A DNA stretch of 64,000 bases, taken from positions 58,439,889-58,503,888 of the forward strand of contig NC_080422.1 of assembly GCF_029873635.1 (NCBI RefSeq), in the 5' to 3' direction. Positions 1-10,493 of the stretch are shown piece by piece. The position numbers and the translations under genes are program-made. The DNA is from Malania oleifera (Eukaryota > Streptophyta > Magnoliopsida > Santalales > Ximeniaceae). The notes beneath the pieces were generated by a model, which was not told the origin of the DNA, did not search any database, and saw nothing but the letters and a program-made list of their open reading frames with translations. Positions within the stretch are counted from its first letter, which is position 1, and every line of letters starts with the position of its first letter.

Positions 1-850
1 AGCTTAGATCTATTATTAAATCAAGTGTGGCATGTGTTTGAATGAAATGCTTTATTGAAAATCTTAAGTTGAAATATGTTAATTTGCCACAGTCATTTGA
101 TTTTCCACGATGACCCCCAATATTTTTTTTAAACATTTCAAAAGGGGATATATATTTATTTACATATACTTTTTGGCAAGAACTAATTTCAAAACTAAAT
201 TCTTTTCCTTTTGCCTCATTATTATTCTATACATATATATTTTTTCAAATTGCATAACTGGTTTGGTAACTTCATATGAAAATGCATGCGAACTAGTTAG
301 ACTGTGTTTGTGTTCAAACCAACTATTTGCTATCATATGTCATGTTCTTTAAACTCATATCTTTCACGGGTCTTATGATATGTTTCAATTGCAATGGGTT
401 GTGCATATTTATGGTCTAATTCTGTTTTCATGTCATTTAAATTTTTAAATGACCAGTTATACTGTTTGTGTGCTTAATTCCTATACTCCATGCTTTGTAA
501 GAATGTTTGTGTTACTCATTTTTCCCTGCATGATTATTATATATCTTGACTATTGAAAGATTATACTTATGTATATTGATTATACTGGACTATTTGTGTT
601 ACTTATTTTAGATATTTGTAAATTTGAACTCAATCAGGTCATTTCTATACAGACATGTTTTTGGGAAATGCTCCAGTTTCAAAAGGCATGCTGCCGAATT
701 TTCTTAAAGTTTTCTCAAACCATATCTTGTATATGAATGATATTTTCCTCCTTTTTTCCTATGTACTTAAATATTTATCTAGGCCCTTTTTTCTGTTGCT
801 AAAAGGGGGAGAAGTAGGCAAGTATTTGTCATCATAAAAAAAGGGGATAT
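1..850 (+). mobile_element. 3' internal region of a group A SIRE-like copia element (no pol)
   Basis: Non-coding tail of an element whose 3' LTR starts at 851. It is the plus-strand counterpart of the stretch running back from about 40640 to 39728 in element A2 and of the matching part of A1 (10494-11200): the same landmarks, such as a CATTTGA-TTTGCCACAG stretch read in opposite orientation, occur in the same order. Only short chance ORFs are present. Two purine tracts close the region, AAAAGGGGGAGAAG at 801-814 and AAAAAAAGGGGATAT ending at 850. The second abuts the LTR and is the likely plus-strand primer. The rest of the element lies outside the window. Confidence 0.75.
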
Positions 851-1289
851 TGTTGACCCCATCGGTTATATACCCTGTTTTGATTATGACAAATACTCAG
901 ATATTTAATGTCTATTGAGTTGATGTGTAGGTTTATCTTGGCAATATCATATTATGGCACTCAGAGACCTGAATGAAAATGAAGACCCGAAATGTTTTTT
1001 TAATGATTGTAATCTATATTTCATTCTGTCAGGTCTGTAATAATAATTATCCAAGGCCTGTAATAATCTATATATCATATATATGGGACTATAAGCTCAA
1101 GACCTTAGAAAGACCTTAGGAATCAACCTTCAGTTGAGCGACACCAGGCTTTTGGGACTAAAAATCAAAGATCTTAGAAAGACCCTTGGCCATTGCACAA
1201 ACACTTAAGATAGTCCCCAATATCACATATATTATCAGGGGAATAAACTGAATTATGTTTGGACTTAAAAGGTAAAAATCAAAAGGCAT

Positions 1290-1640
1290 TCGAGTGACCG
1301 AACGTGGTAGTTCAAAAGGGTCTCGGTTGACCGAACCGTGGACAGGTCAAAATGTTGACTTGTGTTCGACAAACCGAACAAAAAATGAACGTATCTTCCA
1401 AGGGCGACCGAACCTGTGTCAGGTACTTTCCCACCAACTCGGAACGTTTACGTTCAAAATATCCTCGAGTGACCAAACTTATGAGTTCGGCAAACCAAAC
1501 TTCAGATCGGGCTCCCAAAACGCGGACAAAATGGGAATCGCCTTGGTTCAGTAAACCAAGCCTATACTCAGGCACCTGAACCTTGAAAATAACTTTTCAA
1601 GTTGTATCTATTGGGGCGACCGAACTGAGGTTCAGGCACC
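1290..1640. repeat. U3 cluster of GACCGAAC-type motifs in LTR A0
   Basis: At least seven short variants of a GNCGACCGAAC / GTTGACCGAAC motif occur in 350 bp, in both orientations and at irregular spacing. The cluster ends about 130 bp upstream of the TATA box at 1771. Equivalent clusters sit in the same place in the other LTRs of this window. Function is inferred from position only. Confidence 0.65.
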
Positions 1641-1770
1641 TGAAAACTCTCGGGTTGTTTTATTTTTACCGAGACTAAAAGGGGTAAATAGGGTTAATTT
1701 CCTTAATGGTTTTTAAAATTAAATTAATAATACCCTATATGTCCCTAATAGTCATAATTTACACCTTGTC

Positions 1771-1779
1771 TATATATAG
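1771..1779 (+). promoter_or_regulatory. TATA box of LTR A0
   Basis: A TATATATAG run downstream of the U3 motif cluster is followed by a TTCATTTGCAAAG stretch that recurs behind the TATA box of the group A LTRs at 27150 and 63312. This is the likely core promoter and marks the U3/R region. Confidence 0.65.
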
Positions 1780-2625
1780 TGCTTCATTTGCAAAGATTAA
1801 GGGGAGATTAGGAAATTGATTATCTCAAAAACTCTCTGAAATTTTCCATGCATATATTATACATAATACTTGAAAATACTCTCCTACTCCACATTCCTTG
1901 ATCATTTAAGTCTAGTAAGAGTATTTAGATTGTTTGTGCTTCATTCTAAAAATTCCACAACTTTTATTTGAAATTTATATTACTTGATTTTTTTCTTAAG
2001 AGTAAGGCTAGAGATTTTCCCACTAATTTGAATAAATAAATCTTGTGTGGGAAAACTCATAGGCTTTGGGTTCTTTGCATTGTTATTGCAAGATACCTTA
2101 AGCATTATTTTTGGCGTGCAAAAATATTTTACAAAGCTTGATTTCAAAAAACTCTTGTGCTTGCTATATTTGAGAAAATCGTTTAGAGATTGTTTGAATA
2201 TTATTGCTAGCATCTTTGAAACATTAATATGATATTGAGATTTGATATACTTGGTTTTCAAAGAATAGCTTGTTTGAACACTCTTGTGTATATTTGAGGT
2301 TATACATTATACTGAGTGTAGCTCGCACATATACACCATTGAGCTTATAGTTCTTATATTATTGATGTGCATTGAGTATATACTATGTGTAGTGGTACAT
2401 ATCTGCTTAGTGTAAGAAGCATTTTACGTGTACACAAATTATAGTGTGAATTTGTTGTATTCCAGGCATGGGCCTGAAGAGGGGGACTAGCCCTCTTGAA
2501 TGGTCTCAAATTGGCTTAGACCTAGTTAGGAAAGTTAGGTGCGCCGTCCCGGTAAGGTGTAGGTTGACGTCAGCCCTGTTAATTGACCTAGTTGTAAATG
2601 GTGCCGCTCCACCCGTTAAGTGAGC

Positions 2626-2700
2626 ATTAGTGGAATCTTCGGGCTTGCGAGCTAGAGGTGAGGATGTAGGCAGTATTGGTCAAACCCTGATAACATATCG
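2626..2700 (+). promoter_or_regulatory. Conserved LTR block, copy in A0
   Basis: The block reads AGTGGAATC, then a G/C-rich stem-like part (CTTGCGAGCTAGAGG), then GATGTAGGC, then GGTCAAACCCTGA. Copies of the same order and spacing occur in 12 other copia LTRs here. It lies about 850 bp downstream of the TATA box, so it is probably transcribed into the 5' leader. Its role is unknown. Confidence 0.6.
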
Positions 2701-2823
2701 TGTGTGCACTATTTATATTTATGCAATTTATATTCTTGCATGTGTATGTTATAGTGTGAATGCTGCGTATGATTTAATTTTCACATTATATTTATCTGCG
2801 CATTTTGAAATTGCATAGATGGA

Positions 2824-4210
2824 TTGGTTGCAGTAGTTCATGCACTGATAATTTGGAGACTTTATTTGTACGAAAAAACATGTGAAATATTTTCAGATCA
2901 TAAAAGTTTAAAGTACTTATTCATATAAAACGAGTTGAACATGCAGCAAAAAAGATGGTTAGAGCTCATCAAGGATTATGATTTTACCATCGGCTACCAT
3001 CTAGGTAAAGCTAATGTAGTGGCTGATGCTTTGATTTGAAAATCGGGGGAAGTAGCATAGTTAGCAGTGGAAATTCAACACCCAATCCTAATGGACTTGG
3101 AGAGGCTTGGAGTGGAGTTAGTAGAAAGTGATCATTAGACATTCATTACCAACATGGTGGTGCAGCCTACGCTATATGAAAAGATTAAAGCAGCCAAGAA
3201 GAATGACGTAGAGTTGACGGAGTTGAGAGAGAAGGTGCAGGATGGATAGGGGGAGGAGTTTAGTATATCAGATGATGGAGATCTATGGTTCTGTACCAGA
3301 TTGTGCGTGCTTGCAGATGAGGATATTAGAAAGATGATCCTTCAGGAGGCTCACAAGTCCCTGTACATGGTATATCCAGGTAGTACTAAAATATATAGGG
3401 ACATGCGAGAGTATTTCTGGTGGAGCGGTATGAAGAGAGAGATTGCCAAATTTGTACAACAGTGTTTGACGTGCCAGCAGAAAAAGACTGAGCACCAGAG
3501 GCCAGCAGGCCAGCTACAACCACTTTACATCCCGAAATGGAAATGGGATCACATTTCTATGGACTTTATGATGGGTTTACCGCCAGTACAACAGGGGTAG
3601 AGTTCTACTTGGGTGGTCGTTGATCGACTGATGAAGATCGCTCACTTTATCCCTATTAGAATTAACTACATGGACAGAATGACAGAGATATATATTCAAG
3701 AGATAGTGCGATGACATGGTGTGCCAGTGTTTGTAGTATCAGACTGGGACCCACATTTCACGTCATGATTTTGGAGAGGTTTGTAGGAGGCTCTGGGGTC
3801 TCAGTTATCATTCAGCACGACATTTCATCCTCAGACGGATGGGAAGTCAGCGAGGATGATTAAGATATTAGAGGATATGGTATGGGCATATGTGCTGGAT
3901 TTTGGGGGTATTTGGACCCAGTATCTGCTGCTAGTAGAGGTTGCATACAATTACAGCTATCAGACCAGCATCGGCATGGCACCCTACGAGGCACTATATG
4001 GTAGGATATGTCACTCTCCTTTATATTGGGATGAGGTGGGTGAGAGGTGAGTTTTAGGACTAGAAATAATGCAGTAGACATACGATAATGTCCTGTAGAG
4101 CAATCATGTGGTGGAAGAAGCTTCATGGGAGCTTAAGGAAGAAATATGATAGAAATAATCGCATCTATTTAGTGGGGATCAGCAGTAATTAGGAAAAGAT
4201 ACAGGTAAGT
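2824..4210 (+). pseudogene. Ty3/gypsy chromovirus pol: RNase H, integrase and chromodomain remnant
   Basis: Reading starts inside RNase H ([12 protein letters not shown], then NMQQKRWLELIKDYDF and GKANVVADAL). It continues into the integrase zinc finger (EAHKSLYMVYPG ... CLTCQQKK), where the second His is replaced by Tyr, and the core (WDHISMDFMMGLPP; HPQTDGKSARM). The catalytic Glu of the usual QSERTIQ motif is Ala here (codon 3850-3852). After the integrase core about 500 bp typical of the family is missing, and the frame resumes in a chromodomain tail (VVEEASWELKEE, about 4111-4146). At least ten in-frame stops are present (for example after LKYLF, before SGEVA and after PPVQQG). Gag, protease and most of reverse transcriptase are absent. 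The chromodomain, GKANVVADAL and integrase style point to the Tekay/Del clade. Dead copy. Confidence 0.85.
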
Positions 4211-4424
4211 ATGTTAAGTTTCTTTTGTGTAAGGTAGTTAGTACATGTAATAATTCTCTGTTAGTAGATAGTGTATTAGTTTTGGGGGAATTTTTCTTTT
4301 ATGTATATCATGTAATCTCCCAGAACCCTGAATGTAACCACGGTATTCCTTCGCCACAAGTGAAGGTAAGTAATAAAATAAGTATTCCATTTTCCTCAAA
4401 GGATGGTGTTCAATACAGAAAGTA

Positions 4425-4459
4425 AATTTTGAGGACAAAATTTTATAAGGAGGAGAGAA
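4425..4459 (+). other. Polypurine tract of the chromovirus
   Basis: A TTTTGAGGACAAAATTTTAT stretch followed by AAGGAGGAGAGAA directly precedes the LTR. A GAGGACGAAATTT...GGGGGGAGAATG arrangement is the usual 3' end of chromovirus internal regions, so this sets the LTR start at 4460. Confidence 0.75.
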
Positions 4460-4539
4460 TGTAGAGACTCGAAGAATTATAATAATTAAATAATAAAAGG
4501 AAGAAGAGAAAAGGAATTTTAAAAAGGGGTTTTAGGAAG

Positions 4540-4715
4540 GTCTCGTCGACGAGTGTGGGGTGCTCGTCGACAAATAAGCCTCTTGGGCTTGTCGACGTGG
4601 ACGCATGTCTCATCAACGAGACATTATTGAGAGGGCAGATTCATGGCTTGAAACTTGTCGACGAGGAGCAAGTGTTTGTTAAGGAACCCCCTTCATGGAC
4701 TCGTCGACGAGGTGA
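4540..4715. repeat. CTCGTCGACGAG palindrome cluster upstream of a TATA box
   Basis: Five to six perfect or decayed copies of a (C)TCGTCGACGAG(T) palindrome occur in 180 bp (for example CTCGTCGACGAGTG at 4542, GCTCGTCGACAAAT at 4561, CTTGTCGACGAGGAG at 4653, CTCGTCGACGAGGTG at 4699). The cluster ends about 25 bp before the TATA box at 4739. Related palindromes occur in the gypsy solo LTR at 48195-50338 and in the copia LTRs of E and D. Confidence 0.7.
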
Positions 4716-6114
4716 CGTGTCTCATCAACAAATCTGTGTTTTATAAATATGTCAAATTCAGGTTTCAGTGAAGGAATTGCATGCAAGGTTCTCTCTCTCA
4801 CTCTCTCTAAAATGTCTCCCCCTTATTCTCTATAGATTTTTGGCTTCATCCTTCACCGGTTCAACGATCGGAAGCCGCCACGCTACTCTTGGGAAGATTC
4901 TCATCAAGTTTGCTATGGTAGTTCGTTGGTTAGGCCAACTTGGGTACCATCCCAAAATCTGGGAAAGTTGGGTATTTTAAGTTTTATAAGGTATTTGGTG
5001 TTTCTAGACTGAGGAGAATGTTTTAGATAGAATAATACTGAAGTTTAGTTGGGAAAAATGCAATTTCAGGGTGTTGAGCTGGGGAGCGCGCGAGTGTAGG
5101 TTTAGAATATTTTGTGGGCTTCTTAGTAAGTCAGGTAAGGGGATAAATTAAGTCAGTATTTTTTATGAAATTATTATGAATTAAACAACATTTATTTTCA
5201 GGAAAATATGTATGGTATAGAATTATGTTTGGGATTACTGTTGTTGAACAGGGAAATGATTTTAACACATTTGATATGGAAACATGATTTCAGGATAAAT
5301 TATGAGTTTATAAGGCTATGAACATTTGTGTGGCATGAGTATAATATTTTTCATGAAATTTATGTTATATTGAAATATTATGATTTTCCCAAGATAAGCA
5401 TGTTATAGCAGTTTTCAGGAAAATCATAAAAATAATACAAAAACTATGGTTTAAGGATATTATGATAACAAGTGCAAGATTTTCATGTACAAGTACGTCA
5501 TGTTATGTCGGTGCTGGTATTATGATTTTTACATTATGATATAACAACATAAAATGCTATAATTATGCATGTTATGTAGAGTTTCAAGAAAATATTATCA
5601 TGTTATGTTTTATGCTGATATATGAAATTGTTATGTTCAATATCGTGAAATGTATTATATGTTATCACAACCCGGATAGCTTAGTTTAGTTTCACAAAAT
5701 ACGGTACCGTAGCTGTATGTTCACGTTTACATTTATGTTAGTGCCACCACACATCTTATGTAGAGTGTGGGAGATGGCAGTCGATGTGGTTTCATAGGAA
5801 TGTCATAGTTCCCCTAGTAGTCCATCACAGGTGGAACAGGCCCATCGTACTTACACTGTAACCAATATTGACTTAGCATGGTCAGCCAACTATTGCTAGG
5901 TCCATCCTTCAGACCGCACAACCCTGTCATGTGGGGGGTAAGACATGATGATAGCTAACTATCTATCTATCTTGGGTAATAATTTAAGTATGATATGTTT
6001 ATATAAGATGATTTTCCACTACAAGAATTTAGTATGTTAAACTATGTTATGTTAAATCATGTTTTATTCAATAATGATACAACTATTTATCCCTGATATG
6101 AATTATGTACTGAT

Positions 6115-6131
6115 TATATATATATATATAT
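6115..6131. repeat. (TA)n microsatellite
   Basis: Short pure TA run inside the chromovirus LTR. Confidence 0.8.
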
Positions 6132-6363
6132 CATGAAAACAATACTCATGTTGCCACACACTGATATTAATTTGTCTCCCTTACTGAGAGGTGTCTCAAC
6201 CTAGCATTACAAACATTTTATGAAATCCAGGTAGGTGGGCGGATAGAGCCCCACAACAGTAGAAGTGGATTGAGCTACCCTATCTGTAGGGTAAGTGGGT
6301 AAGCTAGGGTCAGATGGATTTTTGGATTGAGACCCTAGGAACACTTTTTGGTCTTTTATGGAT

Positions 6364-6366
<3 letters not shown>

Positions 6367-6394
<28 letters not shown>
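6367..6394. repeat. (TA)14 microsatellite
   Basis: Pure TA run of about 28 bp inside the chromovirus LTR, close to its 3' end. Confidence 0.85.
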
Positions 6395-6580
6395 ACTGAT
6401 TTAGTAGAACTCTGGTATGATTTTTGATGTTTTATGGCATGTATGTGATTTTATTTTTTCCGCTGCTTAGGTGTCAGAGTTGTATGACAGGTATATCACT
6501 GGTACCCATGGGTTCAGGTTGATTATGACCTTAGAAGTTTAGCAGGTTATTCAGATTATTATAAATGTTATTATGTGAAA

Positions 6581-7611
6581 AAAAATGGTAAAACAAGATA
6601 CATCGTTATCGTTCTACTCTCTGTTCTACGGACCCGATTTTATGTAAGGTGATCGACACCACCTTCTTCGATTCTGAATTTCCTGAAATATTGCCTATGT
6701 TTAGGAATATCGGTTGGAAATATTTTGTCGTTTATCAAGCCAAAGGAATGTACCCCATCCTAGTCAAAATTTTTTATGCCAACATGATCCATGATGAAAA
6801 TGTTCTAAATACTAAAGTTAGAAGCAAGAAAATTGTTTTGACTCCTTAAATCCTAGCTCCCATTTTGCATATCACCCTGGGTGAATTTGAATGTCTTGCC
6901 TTTGCTCAAACTTGGATTCCAAAGCAAGGCTTCACACTCGAGGAGTTTTTTCCTCTAATTATAGTAAACGAACCCATATATTTTGGCCATCCACCTATGT
7001 ACAAACAACTGAACCTTCAGGCCCAATTATTTCATAAAATCATCTCCAACAAAATCCTATCAAAAGCCAGCTCATATGATCATCTTTTCTATGTCGATTG
7101 CTTTGTTTTATGGTGTTTACTAAAGGGGAAAAAGCTTGATCTTTCTAGCCTCATTTTGAAATGGATGTGGGCCAAGTTGGAAGCCACTCGTGTAACTCTT
7201 CCTTATGGAGGTGTGTTGAACCTTATTTTTTTTAGCTTGATATTACCACACCTTCTGAGTTGTTCATTAAACATACTCGATATGACCTCTTCACCTCTTG
7301 CTGATATGCCTTCTTGATTCATTCCCTTTCATCATGAATTCTCTACCTTCAGCAGAGACATGAGATTAGAACTTTAATCCATTCAGGAGGATGTATCTTC
7401 ACTTCACACTACCTGTTCTTCACTTGATCAGCGCCTCACTCGTATTGAGAAGTATCATGATAGCTCATCTCGTTGTGTTGATACTATGGACACTAGTTCT
7501 ACTCCTTCGAGTGATAATGAAGAATCTGAGGAAGGCAGTGAGGAAGGTGATGAAGAGGAAGGTGACGAAGAAGAAGCTAAAGAGGAAGATGATGATGATG
7601 CTGATAACTGA
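6581..7611 (+). pseudogene. Extra ORF (after pol) of a group B SIRE-like copia element
   Basis: Homologous to the ORF at 53730-55204 in element F: both share the order FFxxxFPxIL, then YFGxPPxYKQLNLQAQxxHKII, then DHxxxxDCFxxWCxLKGKKLDL. The first third reads in one frame with stops at about 6589 and 6847. A frameshift near 7230 moves the rest to another frame, where a short coiled coil (DMRLEL, then LDQRLTRIEKYHD) leads into an acidic tail rich in Glu and Asp ending at TGA 7609-7611. The start is lost at the chromovirus junction. The position between pol and the 3' LTR is that of the env-like or 'additional' ORF of Maximus/SIRE elements. I see no clear signal peptide or membrane helix and do not call it an envelope gene. 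Confidence 0.7.
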
Positions 7612-8123
7612 TCACTTTGAGTTGTGTCTTTGTATTAGCTTTGTTTTATATTGCCTTGTTTGTTTTTGCTTTCAATTTGGCTTGTAATTCCATTACCTAT
7701 GCTTTTGTGTAATATGAGTTTGCTCTTAATATGCTAAGACTCTTTGTGCATATGTCCCTCAATTCTCTTTGAATGACATAAAAGGGGGAGAGATATTTTG
7801 GAAAGCAAAAATGAGATAATAGTGCAAAAATGAGACAACAATATATTTAGAAAGCAACCATGAAAAATGAGTTTATAGCAAATATGTAAAACATATAAAT
7901 CTTGACATATAGCATGGGGTAGCTAAAATGAGCATGAGAACTTAATAATTCAATATATGATGACATGGCTATAATGCAACTTTTGATTGTGACTTATTTT
8001 TACACATACTTGAAATTATCATTTTTCATATTTGGTTGAAAAGCATGCTTATTGTAAAGGGGAGCCTTTTCAAAGGTTTTCTCATCTTTACTTCTTAGTT
8101 TTCATCATAAAAAAGGAGGAGAT
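7612..8123 (+). other. 3' untranslated region with two polypurine tracts (group B element)
   Basis: AT-rich and non-coding. It holds AAAAGGGGGAGAGATATTTT at about 7780-7799 and AAAAAAGGAGGAGAT ending at 8123 next to the LTR. The distal tract is probably the plus-strand primer. The upstream one has counterparts in the other copia elements here. Confidence 0.6.
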
Positions 8124-8457
8124 TGTTGACCTAACATGGCTTTTGAATCTCATTTTGATGATAACAAATGAAGGTTGATTTAACAAATTTTGTTAAGTGA
8201 TGATGTTTCATGAATGCTTAATTGACAAAGTTCTAAAGATCAAAATAAATGCAAGTTCAAGATCACTAAGTACTACAAAGCCACACTCATCTTCAAAGTG
8301 ATCTAAAGGAAGCTCATATGGATCCAAAATGATATAAGCATGTGGAAACCTAAAGTTGACTCAAACTCAAAGTCTAAGAGGATTCAAAGTAAAGACACAT
8401 ATGAAGACTTCAAAGCTTAGATTTTTTAGGGCTTTAGGTTGAATCAAGGTATATACT
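8124..8457 (+). mobile_element. 3' LTR of the group B element, first part
   Basis: Opens TGTTGACCTAACATGGC after the polypurine tract and contains the CATTTTGATGATAACAAATG stretch seen near the start of copia LTRs F and C. It is interrupted at 8457 by element A1 and resumes at 16780-16785. Confidence 0.8.
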
Positions 8458-10493
8458 TGTTGACTTTGGTGTATTCCAAGAGGGGGGGGGGGGTGAATTG
8501 GGTATTTAAAATTTATTCCTAGGTATATCCAAATCAGCAGTAGTAATACTCAACCTAGGGTCTGTCTATTTACACATAAACCCAAACGTGTAGATAAACG
8601 GAAGATACGAAAATAAAATTATGCGCAACATTCATAATACAAGTGCAGTAAATAAATTTTGGAAATGTAAAGTGCACACACGATATGTTATCGAGGTTCG
8701 GCCAGTACTGTCTATGTCCCCGCCTTGAGCTCACAAGAAAGAGGGTTTCCATTATAGCTCACCTAATGGGTGGAGCGGCACCGTTTACAACCAGTTCAAT
8801 TAACGAAGCTAAACTCAACCTACAACTACACCTTACCAGGATGGTGCACCTAACTTTTCTAACCGGATCAAAACCAATCCGGGACTTTTACTAAGACAAG
8901 TCTCCCTCTTCAGGCCTACGCCTGGAATACAATCAATTAGCTCAAATTTGGCATACAAATAAAATGCTTATACACAAGTAGATATGTACCAATATGCACA
9001 AGCAATAACTAACGCACATCAACAATAAAAGAACTATAAGCTCCGTGCAAATACGTGTGTAATAACACTCAAGTTAATGTAACTAAGCAATTAAGTGCAA
9101 GAGTATATTATCAATCTATTTTTGAAACAATATATATAAATATACCTCAATCACAAATAGGGTTTCAAAGATTTCCAATAGAATGATCAAATATCTCAAA
9201 AATGTTTTTCGAAAATATTAACCATAAGAGATATTTACAAAAACAAGCTTGTCAAAAATATTTTTCTTCACAATACAAGACAAGCTATTGAGTCTTGCAA
9301 TGAGAGTGCAAAGACTCACAAGCTTAAGAAGGTTTCCGCACAAATGAATTTATGAATTAAATTACCAGGGAAGACCTCTAAGTGTACTCTCACTAAAATC
9401 AAAAATCAATATACTTATATGAGAGTATAAGCACGTAGGAACTATATGGAATAACTCAAGATACTCTCACCAAGGTTGATTATTCAAAGGAATTAAAAGG
9501 GTGGAATATATTGGTTTGTATGCTCAGGGAATTTTAGAGAGAAAAACAAATTTAATCTTATCTCTAATCTCTCACTAATTTTTTCAAATGAAGGTATATA
9601 TATAGCCTTCAACAAAAACATGACCCTTAGGACACAAAGGGTATTCTTAAGTTTGTTTAATGAATCTTAAAATAAATTTACCCTTAATTAATCCCAGTTA
9701 CCTGTGGTGAAAATTGAGCAACCTGAGAGTTTCGGTCACCCGGACCATAGGTTTAGTCTCCCAAACATACATAGGTGAAAAAGTTAATTTTCATGTTCGG
9801 GTGCCCGTGGAAAAGGTCAGTTTGTTGAACCAAGGTGATTTTCCAAAATTTCGCAATTTAGTCGCCCAGTATCAAGTTTGGTCTAGAAAATTTGAACATT
9901 CAGTAACCTGAGGCAGTTTTGAACGTAAATGTTTAGGATGCCAAGTTGGTGAAAAGGTAAGCATGCGAGTTCGGTTGATCGAGGATGGTGAAGTCCTTTT
10001 TGGTTCGATCACTGGGAGTTAGGTCAACTATTTGACCTTTCAATGGTTTGGTCAATTGAGGCATTTTCAACACACACAGTTTGGTCACCCGAAGCCCTTT
10101 CACACTTAAGATTTGGTCCTGATTTTTTAACAAAAGTTATGTGCACGGACCTAGGGTCAATTTAAGGTCTAGGATTTTATATTTAGCCTAAACACCTGGT
10201 GTTGAAGTTTTTCCTATGGTCATTTGATTAACCTACAGTCTGTCTACAGCATTACTGAGCTTACTGGTTCTACATACATGATGCACATCAATAATTACAG
10301 ACCATTCCTACTTTACTATTACATACCCGAATTAAATATAAATTACAATAAAGGACTATTTTGGGTCTTTATTCTTCAAGTCACCTCATGCCATCATATG
10401 ATCTTACTAATATGAACTTACACACAAACTTGACAGACATGAAATACTAGAGTACTTGTCATAATCAAAATAGGGTAACCTATAAGGTCAACA
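8458..10493 (-). mobile_element. 3' LTR of A1
   Basis: Ends TGTTGACTTTGG (8458) and GTCAACA (10493). It contains the shared block (8681-8757), the TATATATATA box (9595-9604, minus strand) and the U3 motif cluster of GGTCACCCGAAC-like repeats (about 9710-10110). A run of ten Gs follows AGAG at 8480-8492. It lacks the 238-bp tandem duplication seen in the 5' LTR. Confidence 0.85.
9710..10110. repeat. U3 motif cluster in A1 3' LTR
   Basis: Repeated variants of GGTCACCCG / GGTGCCCG / GGTTGATCGA and their complements lie upstream of the TATA box at 9595-9604 (minus strand). These are diverged relatives of the GGTCGACCGAAC motif of other group A LTRs. Confidence 0.55.

Larger units (their letters stand above)
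851..2823 (+). mobile_element. Truncated 3' LTR, group A copia (A0)
   Basis: The LTR opens TGTTGACCCC directly after a polypurine tract. It carries a motif cluster of GACCGAAC-type repeats (1290-1640), a TATATATA box at 1771-1779 followed by TTCATTTGC, and the shared downstream block at 2626-2700 (AGTGGAATC ... GATGTAGGC ... CAAACCCTGA). By comparison with the intact solo LTR at 26087-27918 it should end with about 90 more bases, including the ACCCCCCTCTTGGG tract. Instead it stops near 2823, where chromovirus RNase H coding sequence begins. The missing end implies deletion or an insertion whose other side is lost. Confidence 0.8.
4460..6553 (+). mobile_element. 3' LTR of the chromovirus
   Basis: The LTR begins TGTAGAGACTCGAAGAATTATAATAATT and ends near 6553 (AGCAGGTTATTCA, a decayed form of the AGCAGGTCRTTACA end seen in the solo LTR at 48195-50338). 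It carries CTCGTCGACGAG-type motifs at 4540-4715, a TTTTATAAATATG TATA box at 4739-4751, a C/T-rich stretch at 4794-4840, and two TA microsatellites. Immediately downstream the sequence changes to the extra ORF of a group B copia element, so the chromovirus appears to have inserted there. Its 5' half and the matching target duplication are lost. Confidence 0.75.

Noticed and set aside
110..352. 80-codon ORF at the window start
   Set aside because: AT-rich, hydrophobic by composition, in the non-coding interior of a group A element; not preserved in A1 or A2.
1294..1579. Overlapping ORFs of 75-87 codons on both strands
   Set aside because: They arise from the GACCGAAC repeat cluster, whose units keep frames open by chance.
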